A DNA stretch of 64,000 nucleotides. Source: Theropithecus gelada. Lineage: Eukaryota > Chordata > Mammalia > Primates > Cercopithecidae. The notes beneath the pieces are model-generated. The model made no database searches. It was given only the letters and a program-made list of their open reading frames with translations, and was not told the DNA's origin. The position numbers and the translations under genes are program-made. The stretch's first letter is position 1, and each line of letters begins with the position of its first letter. The DNA is taken from contig NC_037674.1 in NCBI RefSeq assembly GCF_003255815.1, positions 4,937,622 through 5,001,621 on the forward strand, in the 5' to 3' direction. This document shows, one piece after another, positions 11,623-22,539 of the stretch.

Positions 11623-12260
11623 TGTATACTGAATGTTTGTGTATCTCCAAAATTTCTACAGTGAAATCTAATCTCTAAGGTAATGGTATTAGGAGATGGG
11701 ACCTTTGGAAGGTGTTGGAGTCATGATGGTGGAGGCCTCATACATGGGATTAATGCCCTTAATAAAAGAGGCTCCAATTTACCAGCTCAAATGGTATACA
11801 CAGCTTTGTGCCTAAGCCCCCACAACTGTGATTCCCTCATGGTTTATATTGTATTGTATTCTTGATTAACTTGCATAAAACTTTCACTAGAACATGTTAT
11901 CATATGGCATTGCTTCAAGCACTTCTCCACTGAAAAACAAACTACCCATAAAAAAGAAAACAAATATATTTATGTAATTATTTATAGTTTTTAATTTTAA
12001 TACATTTTATTGTACATTAAAACAGCACAATTAAAGGGGTCCCAGTGGCGTTGGTAGTGCCTTCCACTATGTGAGGACACTTGACAGTGTCTTCTTACGA
12101 AGATGGTCATCTATGAACCAGGAACCGACCCTCACCAGGCACCAAGCTGCCGGTGCCATGCTCTTAAACCTCAGCCTCCAGAACTGTGAGAAATAAATTT
12201 ATGTTGCTGGTAAGCCACCTAATTTATGATATTTGCTCAAATGGACTAAGAAGTGGTTTA
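11623..12260 (+). mobile_element. MLT1-type LTR, interrupted
   Basis: The left part (ggtattaggagatgggaccttt to cccttaataaaagaggct) and the right part (ctatgtgaggacac, then tcagcctccagaactgtgag and aaataaatttatgttgc) are two halves of an MLT1 LTR. About 260-290 bp of AT-rich sequence (roughly 11775-12060) lies between them and is not LTR-like. Confidence 0.75.
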
Positions 12261-12979
12261 TACAGCATTGCAATATATTTTACTTAAATGTGTAAGTAAA
12301 TTTCAGGGGATAATGTCTTCTCTTTCTTTTTGTGTGGAGTAGGGAATAAGTGCAATTTAGACAACTTCATTTTTTTGTTGTTAGCAATAGGTTCGTTTAG
12401 ATTTGTCATCTGGATTGATGTTTGGAAATTTATGTTTATGTTGAAACTGTTAAATTTTGTTTCATATTTTCAAGTACCTTTCCCTTGGGTATAACAAGGA
12501 TTTATTTCTCATTTCTTTAGTGCCTTTTAAGCTCTAATTACCTCTGATTAACATTTCCTATGTTAATTGTACTTTATCCTTTATTTTTTAAGTTAGTGGT
12601 TTATCTGTTTACTAATTATTTTTACAAAAAAAAAAAATCGGCCTTTACATTTTCATTCTCTGTTCAACAAATTTTTAGTTTAATATTTATTAATTCCTTC
12701 TGCTTACCTTAGTTGTGTTTGTATGTGTTTGTGTATATGTGTGCATGTGTTCATGCTGTGGTCTTTTTAAAATTTAGGTTTGAATACCTAGTTAATTAGG
12801 CTCTTTATGTTTTTAAGACAATATACATTAGTATTTAAAATTAGGAGTTATACTCTGAGTACAGATCTAGAAGTATCCTGTATATTATGGTATGTATAAT
12901 TTGCCATTGTCATATTATCTTCTAAATGATTTTGAATTCACTCCTACATCAAATTATTTATGAGAGACAATTAAAAGTG
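12261..12979. other. AT-rich, no gene; possible antisense L1 fragment
   Basis: T-rich sequence resembling antisense L1 ORF2 (for example ctctgattaacatttcctatg), too diverged to classify. No coding signal. Confidence 0.35.
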
Positions 12980-12997
12980 GTAGTAGCTTATTTTCTT

Positions 12998-13306
12998 TTA
13001 CTTTTCTTTTTTTTTTTTGAAACAGAGTCTTGCTCTGTTGCCCAGGCTGGAGTGCAGTGGTGCCATCTCCGCTCACTGCAAGCTCCTCCTCCTGGGTTCA
13101 CGGCATTCTTCTGCCTCAGCCTCCAGAGTAGCTGGGACTACAGGCGCCCACCACCACGCCAAGCTAATTTTTTTTTTTTGTATTTTTAGTAGAGACAGGG
13201 TTTCACTGTGTTAGCCAGGACGGTCTTGATCTCCTGACCTCGTGATCCACCCGCCTCGGCCTCCCAGAGTGCTGGGATTACAAGTGTGAACCACTGTGCC
13301 CAGACA
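12998..13306 (-). mobile_element. Alu SINE, antisense, with an 18-bp target duplication
   Basis: A full-length antisense Alu flanked by GTAGTAGCTTATTTTCTT at 12980-12997 and 13307-13324. The exact duplication defines both ends. Confidence 0.95.
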
Positions 13307-13324
13307 GTAGTAGCTTATTTTCTT

Positions 13325-14475
13325 ATATTGACCTCAGAGAATGTTGCCTGTACTACTTTTAATATCTAGATCTAATTGACAGTTTCACTGTACTCTATTT
13401 CATAATTATTTTTGTTATTGTTCCCTTAATATTGGAAAATGTGATATATATTTTCATGGCAAAAACTGACATGAATTAATTTACTTCTATGCACTAGTAC
13501 TGGGTTACTTCCCATACATCCCTGTTCCCAGCCCTACCCTAACTCTATCCCACACTGAAGTTGTAGTTTAGCATTAGCTGTGGCAACAGAAACCACGCCT
13601 CCACGACGTTTGGAAAAGCGTAAAATGGAAGAGCATACGGACATAGACTACGGACTGAAAATGTTTCCCTGTCAGTGAAATTCAGTGAATTGATTTAGTG
13701 ACATGTGAGCCATGAGACAAAGTGATTTCCATATCTTCGAAGGGGGAGAATTACTAGGTAAATTTCTCTTAGCATATTTGCATGTGTGGATATCCATCAA
13801 ATCGAGACACATGAAACCTAAGCAAACCTGACTTGTTTTAGGCTTTTTTAGTTGTAGCTGAAATGATACCATTTTTGTAGACCCCAGGGCTGAATCCCTA
13901 AGTCCTCCTGGGGCGAGGGCCTGCACAAACACTGCGCCACTCACAGAGCAGACCTTTGTGTGGCAAGGGCTTCTTTGTTCCTGACTGCAGCAGGGGAGTG
14001 GTCAGATCATGGGAAAGCCCTTGGTAACACTTCACCCAGACTTGGTGGCAGTAATACTTCTGTTATTTGACATTTTTCTGAATGAACTGATGACGGAACA
14101 AGGAATCCCATATAGTCTAAAAATGTCCCTTTGTTATTTTCCTCACTTAGAAATCTGCCAAAAATATGTATTTCTTTTGTTATATTTTAAGTAACTGAAT
14201 AGCACATATTTAGTTTCAACTGAGTATTTTTTGCTGAAAAAATACTTCATCTTTTTGAAATTATGAATGTGAGGGTAATATACCCCTTGCTTACCAAAAT
14301 AATCATTAAATGATAATGTTACATTAATACAAGTTCCAAAGATTCTCAAAAAGAAAATCTTGGTGATTAATTTCTGTGCAATCACCTTTTCATGTCCAAA
14401 AATATGCACAAATCTCACATCTATATAGATCACTAAAAAAAAAAAAAAAACCAACAAACTATGTTTTGAGCTTTT
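13325..14475. other. Unassigned, apparently unique sequence
   Basis: I see no gene or repeat I can name. The part 13560-14030 is less AT-rich, with scattered CpGs. It is downstream of the makorin gene with respect to that gene's direction. Short frames (61-104 codons) lack recognisable domains. Confidence 0.4.
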
Positions 14476-14665
14476 TGTCCAGACTACATTTGATCCTCAC
14501 AACAATCCTGCAAAAGTAGGTGGAACTGTACCCATTTCTCATATGAAGAAACTGAAGTACAGAAAATTTAAGTAACTTCCTGAGACTGTGAAACTGAATG
14601 GTTAGTAAGAAGCAGAGTCAGCATTCTAACTATGCTTTGTCTCCCAAGCCACTTTATTTTCTACT
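14476..14665 (+). repeat. MIR SINE
   Basis: Clear MIR core: tttgatcctcacaacaatcctg, then cccatttctcatatgaagaaactgaag, then aagtaacttcctgagactgtg. This orientation follows the usual antisense reading of the MIR consensus as often drawn, so the strand call is tentative. Confidence 0.7.
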
Positions 14666-15380
14666 AATCATTGTCCTACTATAAATCCTGAACTTTACGA
14701 TTATCTGGCTCAAGATACTATTTGAATAAAAACATGGTATTTCACAATGCAGGGAAGTGTACATTTGGAGAAACTTTCCACAGCTTTCTGGACTCAGCTT
14801 AAAAACACCTCTCTGAAAGCTCTGCCACTACTGGGACTCATTTTTTGAGACTTTGGTGTTGGCACAGTCTTTGAGAATACACCATCTGGTCTCGTTCTTT
14901 GGTTGTTTAGTTCATCTAATCTCTCTTTCTCCTGCACAACTGCAGGGCAGGAACCTCAGATGTTTGGAATTTATTTGGAATCTGTCACTCACCTTGCATG
15001 CCAGCGATAGTCAGGCATCAAGGGTGTCCTAATTGGTGAATTCTTTCGCTAAGAGGAATCAAGAGGAAAGGAATATGGCAAAAGGTCCAGGCAAATAGGC
15101 TGAGGTACTTACTAGCACCAGGAGTCATGTAAGAAGGGAGAGGCAATGTAAAATTATAGGAGGCTGAGGCACACTCTGAAGCAGTGGACTAAAATCACTG
15201 AGCTGGCAGCCTATAGATAAAAGCCCCATGGCTCCTATATTCTGCGGGAGCTTATTCATGTCCATCTTTGCTCCACTTGGCTGAAGCATCCATACTTAAA
15301 GGCTGTACTTGCGTCTCCAGCAGCTACACTCAGCTAGTCCACCTGCTCCTAGTGAACATGGTAAGTGCAACTGCTCTGGA
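14666..15380. other. No recognised feature
   Basis: Ordinary-composition sequence without a supported gene or identified repeat. Confidence 0.4.
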
Positions 15381-15530
15381 CATACACTGTTTGAGTTCCA
15401 GTCTTTGTTCCACTAATTCACAGCTATGGGTCATAAACTCTATGGGCAAAACCTTTAAATTCTCTATTATTTACCTCATCAGGATAATGAGAAAAATTAC
15501 AGCAAGTACCACATTAGGTAGTTCTGACAA
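15381..15530 (+). repeat. MIR SINE fragment
   Basis: A diverged MIR: gagttccagtctttgttcc, then ctattatttacctcatcagg and ataatgagaaaaattacagc. Shorter and more decayed than the other copies here. Confidence 0.5.
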
Positions 15531-16655
15531 ATTCATCCTTTTGCATGCAAATTACGTGGTATAAAAACTCTTAAATGTGCCATATTTGTTGGACAGTCAG
15601 GACAGTGTGAATAACCTGGGACTCAAGATTCACACTCCTAGCATATTTTTCAGCTACTTCAGCCAAGGTAAGTGCATTTGCAGTTGATGCAGATCATAAG
15701 TTATGCAGGTAAGTCATTAAAATGGCATAATTATCTTTCACATTCATTTTTTCTTTGCTTGTTTGGTTACTAAAAAGGTGTATTAAAATTGTCCACTAAG
15801 AGTCTGGAGTTAGGATTTTCTATTTTTATCAGTTGTGTATCTGATACAACGTTATTAAATGTATACAAAATTTGAACAGTTATATATTCCTGTGAATTAC
15901 AATTTAATGTTTATGTATCATTCCTTTTTATCTCCAGCAAAGTGTTTATCCTTACCATAAACATTGTCTACAATCAAGACAGTCATAGCACCTGTTTGGT
16001 TTTTTTTTCCCATCTTACTACTTTGAATGCTTCTGTATTTTTATGTTGTGTGTATTTTAAATAGGATGTTTCATTTTGATTGTAATGAAGTCTTATAGCC
16101 TTTGACTTTCAGTCTTTAAACTGCTTTCATTTAATCTAAGTTGTATGTAAATTTTCTATATTACTCTTACACTTAGTTTTTAGTGCTTTCTATATTTTAT
16201 TATCTTTCCATTATTTTATTCTCACTGGTTTTAGTATTTTTGTTCCATTTTCCCTTTTATAATCTTGTTACTTTTATGTTGAAATCTTTTGTCTAAAGCC
16301 CCTTGTTGGGAAAGTCTAGAGACTTTGTATATCAAATACAAAGCACTGTGCCTCTGAGCCTAGGATTTGCTGTTACAAAGAATTATTGAGAAGGTGGCAA
16401 AACTGCATAGGAACACCATTTGTTTTTATAGAGTGAGCTATTAATGCCATTGTAAGAATTACCAATATAGTGCTTTGTAAGTCCTCTAAGATCTGCATCT
16501 GTTACATTTGGCCAGACCCACTTGAACAGTCCTTTTCATTAGATGCTAATTACTGGCTTCTGTGCAAGGGACAGAATGATTATTCACACAACTCACATCC
16601 ACACAACAGCCAATCCTGTTAGGCTTTGACCTTCAGCTTTCGGCTCTGTATTTAC
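15531..16655. other. AT-rich, no supported gene
   Basis: AT-rich sequence without a recognised element. It lies just beyond the likely 3' end of the minus-strand makorin gene. Confidence 0.4.
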
Positions 16656-16661
16656 TTTATT
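16656..16661 (-). terminator. Candidate poly(A) signal of the makorin gene
   Basis: On the minus strand this hexamer reads AATAAA, about 680 bases beyond the makorin stop codon. It would give a 3'UTR of roughly 0.7 kb. It is the first canonical signal I noticed downstream; the AT-rich context means that it could be chance. Confidence 0.3.
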
Positions 16662-17341
16662 ACATAAACATAAATATTGTGATGTATATTCTTTTATATA
16701 TATTTTCAAATACATAGCTCTTATACATATATATTATATATATATCATTCTTAAATATATATTTCCAAATATAAATTATTTCATGTCAAGCTAAACAGGA
16801 TAAAAACATGTAAACATATACACTTGGTTTTGGTCAAGTAAAACACAAAATCACAAGTTCATCACAGTTTAACAAGTGCACTTGAAGGGGAAGGAGGGAA
16901 AGAACAAACTGTAAACAGATGAGCAGCTGCAAGACCCTGCGAGGGTCCATTTGTTAAGGCTATTATAGCACAAAGCTACTAGTTCAATTAAAACTTCTCC
17001 TTTCACTCTGCCACATTTACTCTTGAGGGTCTTCAAAATAAGTGTGGAAATTCAGTAAACACTACACTAGAACTGAGTTAATCCTGTTGAAAACAGAGAT
17101 GACAAAAAAAGCCATAAGCTGACATTAATATTAATTTCACCAAAACAGTAACTTTAAGGACTTATTTTTTTAAACACAGATAATCACCATAATCCTAGGG
17201 GGAAAGATATGCAGAATAGACAAGAAAACAGAAGCACTGCCTCAACAGCCCCTGAAAGCAATAAGAGTGTCAACACAGGGAAAACAGGCAATAGCAGACG
17301 ACAGAACCTCAGCAGACTAGACCACATGCCACAGCACAATG
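16662..17341 (-). other. MKRN3: Likely 3'UTR of the makorin gene
   Basis: The stretch between the stop codon and the candidate AATAAA is free of Alus and L1, unlike nearly all surrounding DNA. This is consistent with transcribed, conserved 3' sequence. An AT-dinucleotide-rich block (16690-16790) is included. The extent is inferred, not shown. Confidence 0.35.
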
Positions 17342-18865
17342 CTACAGATTCAAATTGAAATATTCTTCCAGCTCATAATGAAGCAAGTCCCACTGGTCCT
17401 CAGAGAAGGGTAACTCATCTCTCAGTGAAAGAAACCGCTTAAACAACAGACTGGCCAGTCGAAGCACGACAAGCTCCTTCTTACGGCTTTTATAGAGCAT
17501 GTCGCCCTCTCCCATTCGCACAGGCTCCACAAGTTGATGCCAGTATGCGCCGAATGACCCACCACCTGGCCCAGGAGGCTCATCTCCCCAGCCCTCAGGG
17601 TATTCATGCTTGTAAAAGCATGTGTCTCCAAATGGGCAGTTACCCCTGCCTTCCGCAAAATACCTGCAGGCCTTGTTGCTCATTGCCTCCTTGTATTGCT
17701 GAATAAGTTTCTGCTTCTCTTCCTCCTCCTCCACCCAGAACTCACTGGGAACGACCAAGTCGGAGGTGACCCTGCACTGCGGGCAAGACTTGATGATCCT
17801 GTTATCAAACTGTCTGGCACTTCTCCACCTGCGGATACACCTAATACAGAAGGTATGGTTGCAATTGGAAAGAATGCCAAAGCGGCGGTCATTGGGGTTG
17901 GCTTTCTCATAGACAACCTCCATGCAGATGCCACACACCTTGTCCATACCACGCTGCACAGCAAACGAGAGTTCCATATCTTTCTCGTGTGCTTCAATGC
18001 AGGCCCTTATATGGTCTTCCCTCTGGGCAGCATCCATGGGGTGCAAGGCCTGCAGCCCACACATGTCGCATATGTCTCCATGGAGGAACATACAGCTCTC
18101 CCCACGAAAGCAAACTCCCCTGGAAGCATAATAGCAAAACCGCAACCCCCTGCCCACAGCCATCTGCTTCCTCTCAGTCTCTGAGCTCTGTGGAGGAGCC
18201 TCGGGGGCAGATGCAACCCAGCGGCCCCGGTAGGGCTGCCCTGGAACAAACTCAATGGCATCCGCCCAGCTTTCTACACCTGCTCCTCCAGCAGCTCCAC
18301 GGTCTGCATTGTCTCTCTCGGCTTCAAAGAAACCCCTTTCAGCAGCCGAGCCAATCACAGGCAAGGAAAGGGAGGATGCAGCCGGGGGGGCTTCCGCCAC
18401 TTCCTGAGTCGGGGGCTCGATGTGCGCAGCCGTGCTAGGGCCTCCACCTGCAGAGGCCCCAGGCGGCGAAACGCTGCCCTCAGTGGCCATCTTCCGACCA
18501 GAAAGGTCGTGGGAATAGCGACAGTTCTCCCCCTCCTTGCACTGCCCATGTATATAATACCTGCAGATGATCTGCTTTGTCCAAATGCCGCTGCTTCGGC
18601 TTGGAAACGGATTGCGCCATGCTCCTCCTCCTGAGGCTGGGGCAGGCCTCAGGCCTCCTGTGCGGAGGTGGGCAGGGACTGGAGCTACAGGGAAGGGGGC
18701 CCAGCCCACAGGCGCATGTGGCAGGGCCGAATCTGGAGCAGCAGATTCCCTGGAGGGCTCACAGACGGGAAGGTCCGGCCCAGACACACCCTCCCCTGCT
18801 GCCTCAGCACCTGCCTGGGCCCCGGCTGCCTCCTGGGCTTCTGAGGGAGCTGCAGGCTCTTCCAT
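17342..18865 (-). CDS. MKRN3: Makorin RING finger protein 3, putative E3 ubiquitin ligase
   Basis: This uninterrupted 507-codon frame has no introns. Seen in order: a Pro/Ala/Gly-rich N-terminus (1-95); a C3H1 finger (C101, C109, C115, H119); an acidic/Ala-rich linker; a second C3H1 finger (C244, C252, C258, H262); the makorin Cys/His segment (C266, C269, H275, H285, C289); a C3HC4 RING (C311, C314, C335, H337, C340, C343, C361, C364); a five-Glu run (379-383); a third C3H1 finger (C400, C410, C416, H420); and a conserved C-tail. All metal ligands are intact. The start has a strong Kozak context (GCCATGG), and an in-frame TAA lies 17 codons upstream (18917-18919). Known of the family: MKRN3 is a single-exon, imprinted, paternally expressed gene of the Prader-Willi region. 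It acts as an E3 ligase restraining puberty onset, and loss of function causes central precocious puberty. The 507-residue length and longer N-terminus favour MKRN3 over MKRN1 (482). A MKRN1 retrocopy is the alternative, but the intact frame and CpG-rich promoter argue against it. Confidence 0.96.
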   Translation of the reverse strand: MEEPAAPSEAQEAAGAQAGAEAAGEGVSGPDLPVCEPSRESAAPDSALPHAPVGWAPFPVAPVPAHLRTGGLRPAPASGGGAWRNPFPSRSSGIWTKQIICRYYIHGQCKEGENCRYSHDLSGRKMATEGSVSPPGASAGGGPSTAAHIEPPTQEVAEAPPAASSLSLPVIGSAAERGFFEAERDNADRGAAGGAGVESWADAIEFVPGQPYRGRWVASAPEAPPQSSETERKQMAVGRGLRFCYYASRGVCFRGESCMFLHGDICDMCGLQALHPMDAAQREDHIRACIEAHEKDMELSFAVQRGMDKVCGICMEVVYEKANPNDRRFGILSNCNHTFCIRCIRRWRSARQFDNRIIKSCPQCRVTSDLVVPSEFWVEEEEEKQKLIQQYKEAMSNKACRYFAEGRGNCPFGDTCFYKHEYPEGWGDEPPGPGGGSFGAYWHQLVEPVRMGEGDMLYKSRKKELVVLRLASLLFKRFLSLRDELPFSEDQWDLLHYELEEYFNLNL

Positions 18866-19125
18866 GGCAGCTTCTTTACCCCGAAATGGTGCCAGAACGT
18901 CTCCGGTATTTTTTCTTTATGGGCTTGAGGCCCGGAGTCGCGGCCGCGCTCGGAGGCTTCTCTAGGGGAAGTGTGCATCTCTTTTTCTTCCCCCCCGGTT
19001 CTTGGCTGCCTGTGACTGTGTGTTCCTACCTACTTCCGGGCACAGGCAGCGCGGCGGACACTTCCTGTGGGGGCAACGTACGTGCCGCGCTTGGATTTTA
19101 CCGCAATTTTCCAATCTGACATATT
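18866..19125 (-). promoter_or_regulatory. MKRN3: Candidate MKRN3 promoter / 5'UTR
   Basis: The region immediately 5' of the makorin start is CpG-rich, together with the 5' half of the coding region, in an otherwise AT-rich landscape. Read on the minus strand it holds a CCGGAAGT ETS-type site (19032-19039), an ACAGGAAGT ETS-type site (19060-19068) and an inverted CCAAT box (19111-19115). There is no clear TATA box. This is typical of a TATA-less CpG promoter. The start of transcription cannot be fixed from sequence. Confidence 0.5.
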
Positions 19126-19565
19126 TTTTGTTCACACAGGCAGGGACCAACCCAGCCCCTTTTGTCTGCCTTCTGCCTCTGCTTCGCTGTGTTCCGGCAG
19201 CCCCTAATTCCCTCCTCACACCGTTTCCTCAGGAGAATGAGGTTTTACTTTAATCTCTTTTGGTTTCAGTCATGCACGTCTTCGTTGTATTTTCGTATCT
19301 GTCTGCTTTAAAAAAATTAGAATCCAATAGATTCTGAAACATTTCATACATGAATTAGATAAATCCTTTTTTGATTCACTCCATCTTATGTCTGCGTTTT
19401 TTTTTTTTTTATGCCCTGTCACTGCTGGAAGATTTTTTCGATTTGCTCTGTTGACAAAGCGTCGTTTCTTTTGGTCTTTGTTTTCTGGGATTTCTGAGGG
19501 CTTACGCAGGATACGCTTTTCACCAGCAAGGCATTAGCAGACAGCGCTTCTGATCCGAGGCTAAG
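19126..19565. other. Upstream flank of MKRN3, no recognised repeat
   Basis: Repeat-poor sequence just upstream of the promoter. No gene is seen. It may contain regulatory sequence, but I cannot name a specific element. Confidence 0.35.
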
Positions 19566-20100
19566 TTAGCACCTTTCAGATGTCTTTCTTTATTGTGATT
19601 ACTATGCTCGTTTTCCCACTGTGTAGAAGCCCCAGACTTCAGTCATTCCTGATGCTGGCTGAATAAGGCACTGTCCCCTGCATGACCCAGGCTTTTATTT
19701 TCTCTACTGGTTTAATTCATGGCAGCCCTTTGTTTCTCTTCCTTTCTTTCAACCCCATCTGTGCTGTGTTGTGGCATACTATCCACAAAGGAATGGTCTT
19801 TAATTTCCATATATAAGCGTTTTGTTATTTTTGCAGATACGTGTAGTGGATTAATCATTTTTTTGTATTCCTACTTTGCTGAGAGTACGTATCATGACTG
19901 CATACTGAATTCTGTCATGTAGTTTTATATATTTTTTGAGATAATCTTGTTTTTCCCTTTATTCTCTTAACGTGATTATTTGCAGCTATGAGTTTCAAAT
20001 ATTTAACTGACCAATTTGTTTCTAATAAGAAGCCCTTCTGTGTCATGATATATCGTTTTATATATTATTGGATTTTTTTTTTTTCTGTAAGTTTCTTTGA
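19566..20100 (-). mobile_element. Old L1 ORF2 fragment, antisense
   Basis: Reads as reverse-complemented L1 ORF2, for example ttatatattttttgagataa followed by tttccctttattctcttaacg. Multiple stops, inactive. Confidence 0.5.
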
Positions 20101-21085
20101 GGAAATTTTGTTGCCTAAATCTGTAAAGTGGAAACGTATCTGAATATTTATAATCACCCAAGTCAACAAATTAAATTATAATTAGGTAGGTAAAAGCAAA
20201 GAAAGCAGAATGAAGCAAATAATAAGGCCAAGAAAAGCAATGAAGAAAAACAAATACTAAATAAGGGAAATAAATTAAGTAAAATCCTTTAAACAGCTTA
20301 TTGAAGCCAGATAATTTCTGGTGAAACTTATCAAGGAAAAATGAAGAAGGCTCTAATAACCAACATCAGTAATTTCAAATATGTTATCACTACATTAATA
20401 ACAGGCATTAAAAATCATTGGAGAATATCAGGAACAAAATTAGGACATTAAACTTGAAAATTTACATGAAATAGTCATATTGCTGGAAACATCTATTAGT
20501 AAAAATGACAGGAGCAGAAATAAATGTGAATATGGATCTGTTACATCTGTAATTTAGATAATTATCTAAAAGGTTTCTAAAACTTTCCCTCTGAAATAAA
20601 TCTAAAGGCAAAAATATCTGTATTTATTATTGCAAGTCCTAGCTAGTGTAATAGCAAAGAAATAAAAGATGTTATAACTGGAAATAAATTATTGATGGAA
20701 TGCAACAGAAAATTAAGAATAATTTACAGATAAGCTATTAGCTTTAATAGGTACATTTAGCAAAGACACTGGACAGGAGTGCAATATACGAAAATCATTT
20801 TTATTTATCAATAACATTTGAAGTAAACATTTAAAATTAATAACATTCATAACAACATTAAAAGTTCACTAACCTAGGAATTAAACTAATTCAGGCTGTA
20901 CAATAAAATGAAAAGCATTTTAGCTTCAGAAGACCTAAATAAAAGGCTCAATGTTTTTAAAAGGTTGTCTTTTTCTAATTTGATAATTATTTGAAAATGG
21001 TGCTGATTATTCGTCGTGAATGTAGGAAATGTTGGATTTGTCTTTTTCTCCTTTTGATAGTTACCGAGTTTTATATTTTGCATGC
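20101..21085 (+). mobile_element. Old L1 ORF2-like fragment, sense
   Basis: A-rich sequence with L1 ORF2 character in sense (aaagcaaagaaagcagaatg, aatcattggagaatatcagg, taacctaggaattaaactaa). Strongly decayed with many stops. Confidence 0.5.
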
Positions 21086-21253
21086 AAGCTGTCCCAAAGC
21101 CTACCTCACTTGAACTTTTTGAAATAAACTTTCTCTTTATCAGGATTTGACAGCCCCAGTGATTTTTACAAGAAAAAGACTTGCAGCACAGCTCTCAGGC
21201 TTCTACGCCAAGCTCTCTACAAATTCACAAACAAAAGAATCCTGAATATAAAA

Positions 21254-21333
21254 CTATTATTTGCTTAATTGTGATATTTTCCTAGCACTGCATCTATTAT
21301 TTGCTTAATTGTGATATTTTCCCAGCAGTGTAT
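21254..21333. repeat. 40-bp tandem duplication (two copies)
   Basis: Two adjacent 40-bp units begin with ctattatttgcttaattg (at 21254 and 21294) and differ at only a few bases. The unit belongs to no element I recognise. Confidence 0.85.
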
Positions 21334-21361
21334 CTAAATCATAGTTGACCCTCTCTTGATA

Positions 21362-21572
21362 CACCAGCATTGTCCAGAAGAACTTTCTGTGAACAATTTA
21401 TACATATATATGTATGCATGCTGTACAGTATGAAAGCTACTAGCCCCATGGGGTTCTTGGGCACTTGAAATGAGGCTAGAGTGAGGAAATGAATGTCCAT
21501 TTTTAAAATTATAAATTTAATTTAAATAGCCACATGGGGCTAGTAGTTACTGTATTGGAGTGAAGTTGTACA
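21362..21572. mobile_element. Non-autonomous hAT-type DNA transposon fragment
   Basis: The ends contain the familiar tgtccagaagaactttctg and gccacatggggctagtagtt motifs, with a ggcacttgaaatgaggctag core. These are known from MER3/MER5-like hAT derivatives. The exact subfamily is uncertain. Confidence 0.55.
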
Positions 21573-22434
21573 TAGTATTTGGCCATCTCATCTAACACAA
21601 GGGAACTGAGAAGCAGAATGTTTCCTTCCCTGCCCAAGGCTGTGCAGCTGGTGCCAGGCAGTGTGTGCTTGCAAATGCCCACCTGTGTAACTGCCATTCG
21701 TGTTCATGTCTTATAGTCTGATAGTGACTTTATCTTTTAGTTTTATCATAACAATATTTCATATAAACTGTTATAAACCAATATGTATCCCATGATTTTA
21801 AATACCATAAAAAATGAATAATAATTGAATAACTGGAAATAATTGGGCAGTGCATCTTGAGAAAAATAAACTAGTTCCCATCCTATCCAAATGTCTTCAG
21901 AGATCATTTTCTCTGACTGCCTTTGTCCATATTCCTGCCCTGATATACATATATTTTTTTGTGAGCATCAATATTGTTTTTACAATTCTCAGAAAGTACA
22001 CATCTGGTCATTTGTCTGGTTTTTTGGCTCAGCTGTGCCTTCTTTACTAACAAAGCACTGACAGCCTCAGAGGCTGGGACCTGGATTTCTTGTGCATACA
22101 ACAGTCTGCAGGGTAGCATGGGATCCCCTGGCCGGTCAGCATTTGGGGGTCTGAGTGGAATGAGTGGAAGGCTGGGCATAGCAGAGCTGAAGTGAAGTCC
22201 GGGCAGCCTAAGAATTATCCCAAGAGGAGGGAGACAAGTTCAGAAGTGGACTGCAGGATGGAGAGAAAGAAACTGCAAAATCCTGCAGTCTTTTATTCCA
22301 AACAGCTCAGGCATGCGCTGCCTAGCCCCGTATGGTTAACATGCCCGTATTTAAAGAACACACAATTAATTGCCTAAAAGCATTATCCTTCTCAGCACGC
22401 TCCTATCCTTCAGATCTAACGTTTAGGCACTGCA
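21573..22434. other. No recognised gene or repeat
   Basis: Unassigned. The part from about 22050 to 22330 is purine-rich, less AT-rich than its flanks, and leads into the CpG cluster. Confidence 0.4.
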
Positions 22435-22532
22435 GGCTGCCGGCAGGGTCCGGGACCCGGCGGGGCTGGGCGCGCGGAGCGGGGCTGTGTGTGCAGCGCC
22501 GGCGCCGGCAGCTGCGAGGGCTGCGGAAATTA
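22435..22532. promoter_or_regulatory. Isolated CpG cluster upstream of MKRN3
   Basis: I count about 14 CpG dinucleotides in under 100 bp, including ggcgcgcgg and gcgccggcgccggc, with GGCGGGGC (an Sp1-type core). The surroundings are AT-rich and CpG-poor. It lies about 3.6 kb from the makorin start, on the upstream side. Whether it is a promoter, an enhancer, or simply part of an unrecognised LTR cannot be told from sequence. Confidence 0.45.
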
Positions 22533-22539
22533 AATGCAA

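Noticed and set aside
16690..16790. TATATA-rich block as a possible promoter or origin
   Set aside because: Simple AT repeats without other promoter features. It more likely lies at or beyond the 3' end of the makorin transcript.
17606..18184. 192-codon plus-strand open frame opposite the makorin gene
   Set aside because: It lies wholly within the antisense of the MKRN3 coding sequence. GC-rich coding DNA commonly leaves such antisense frames, and it has no recognisable domain.
18577..19119. 180-codon plus-strand frame over the MKRN3 start and promoter
   Set aside because: A by-product of CpG-rich sequence on the opposite strand. The peptide is low-complexity (Pro/Gly/Leu/Arg) without a known domain. 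An antisense RNA here is possible, but the sequence does not show it.
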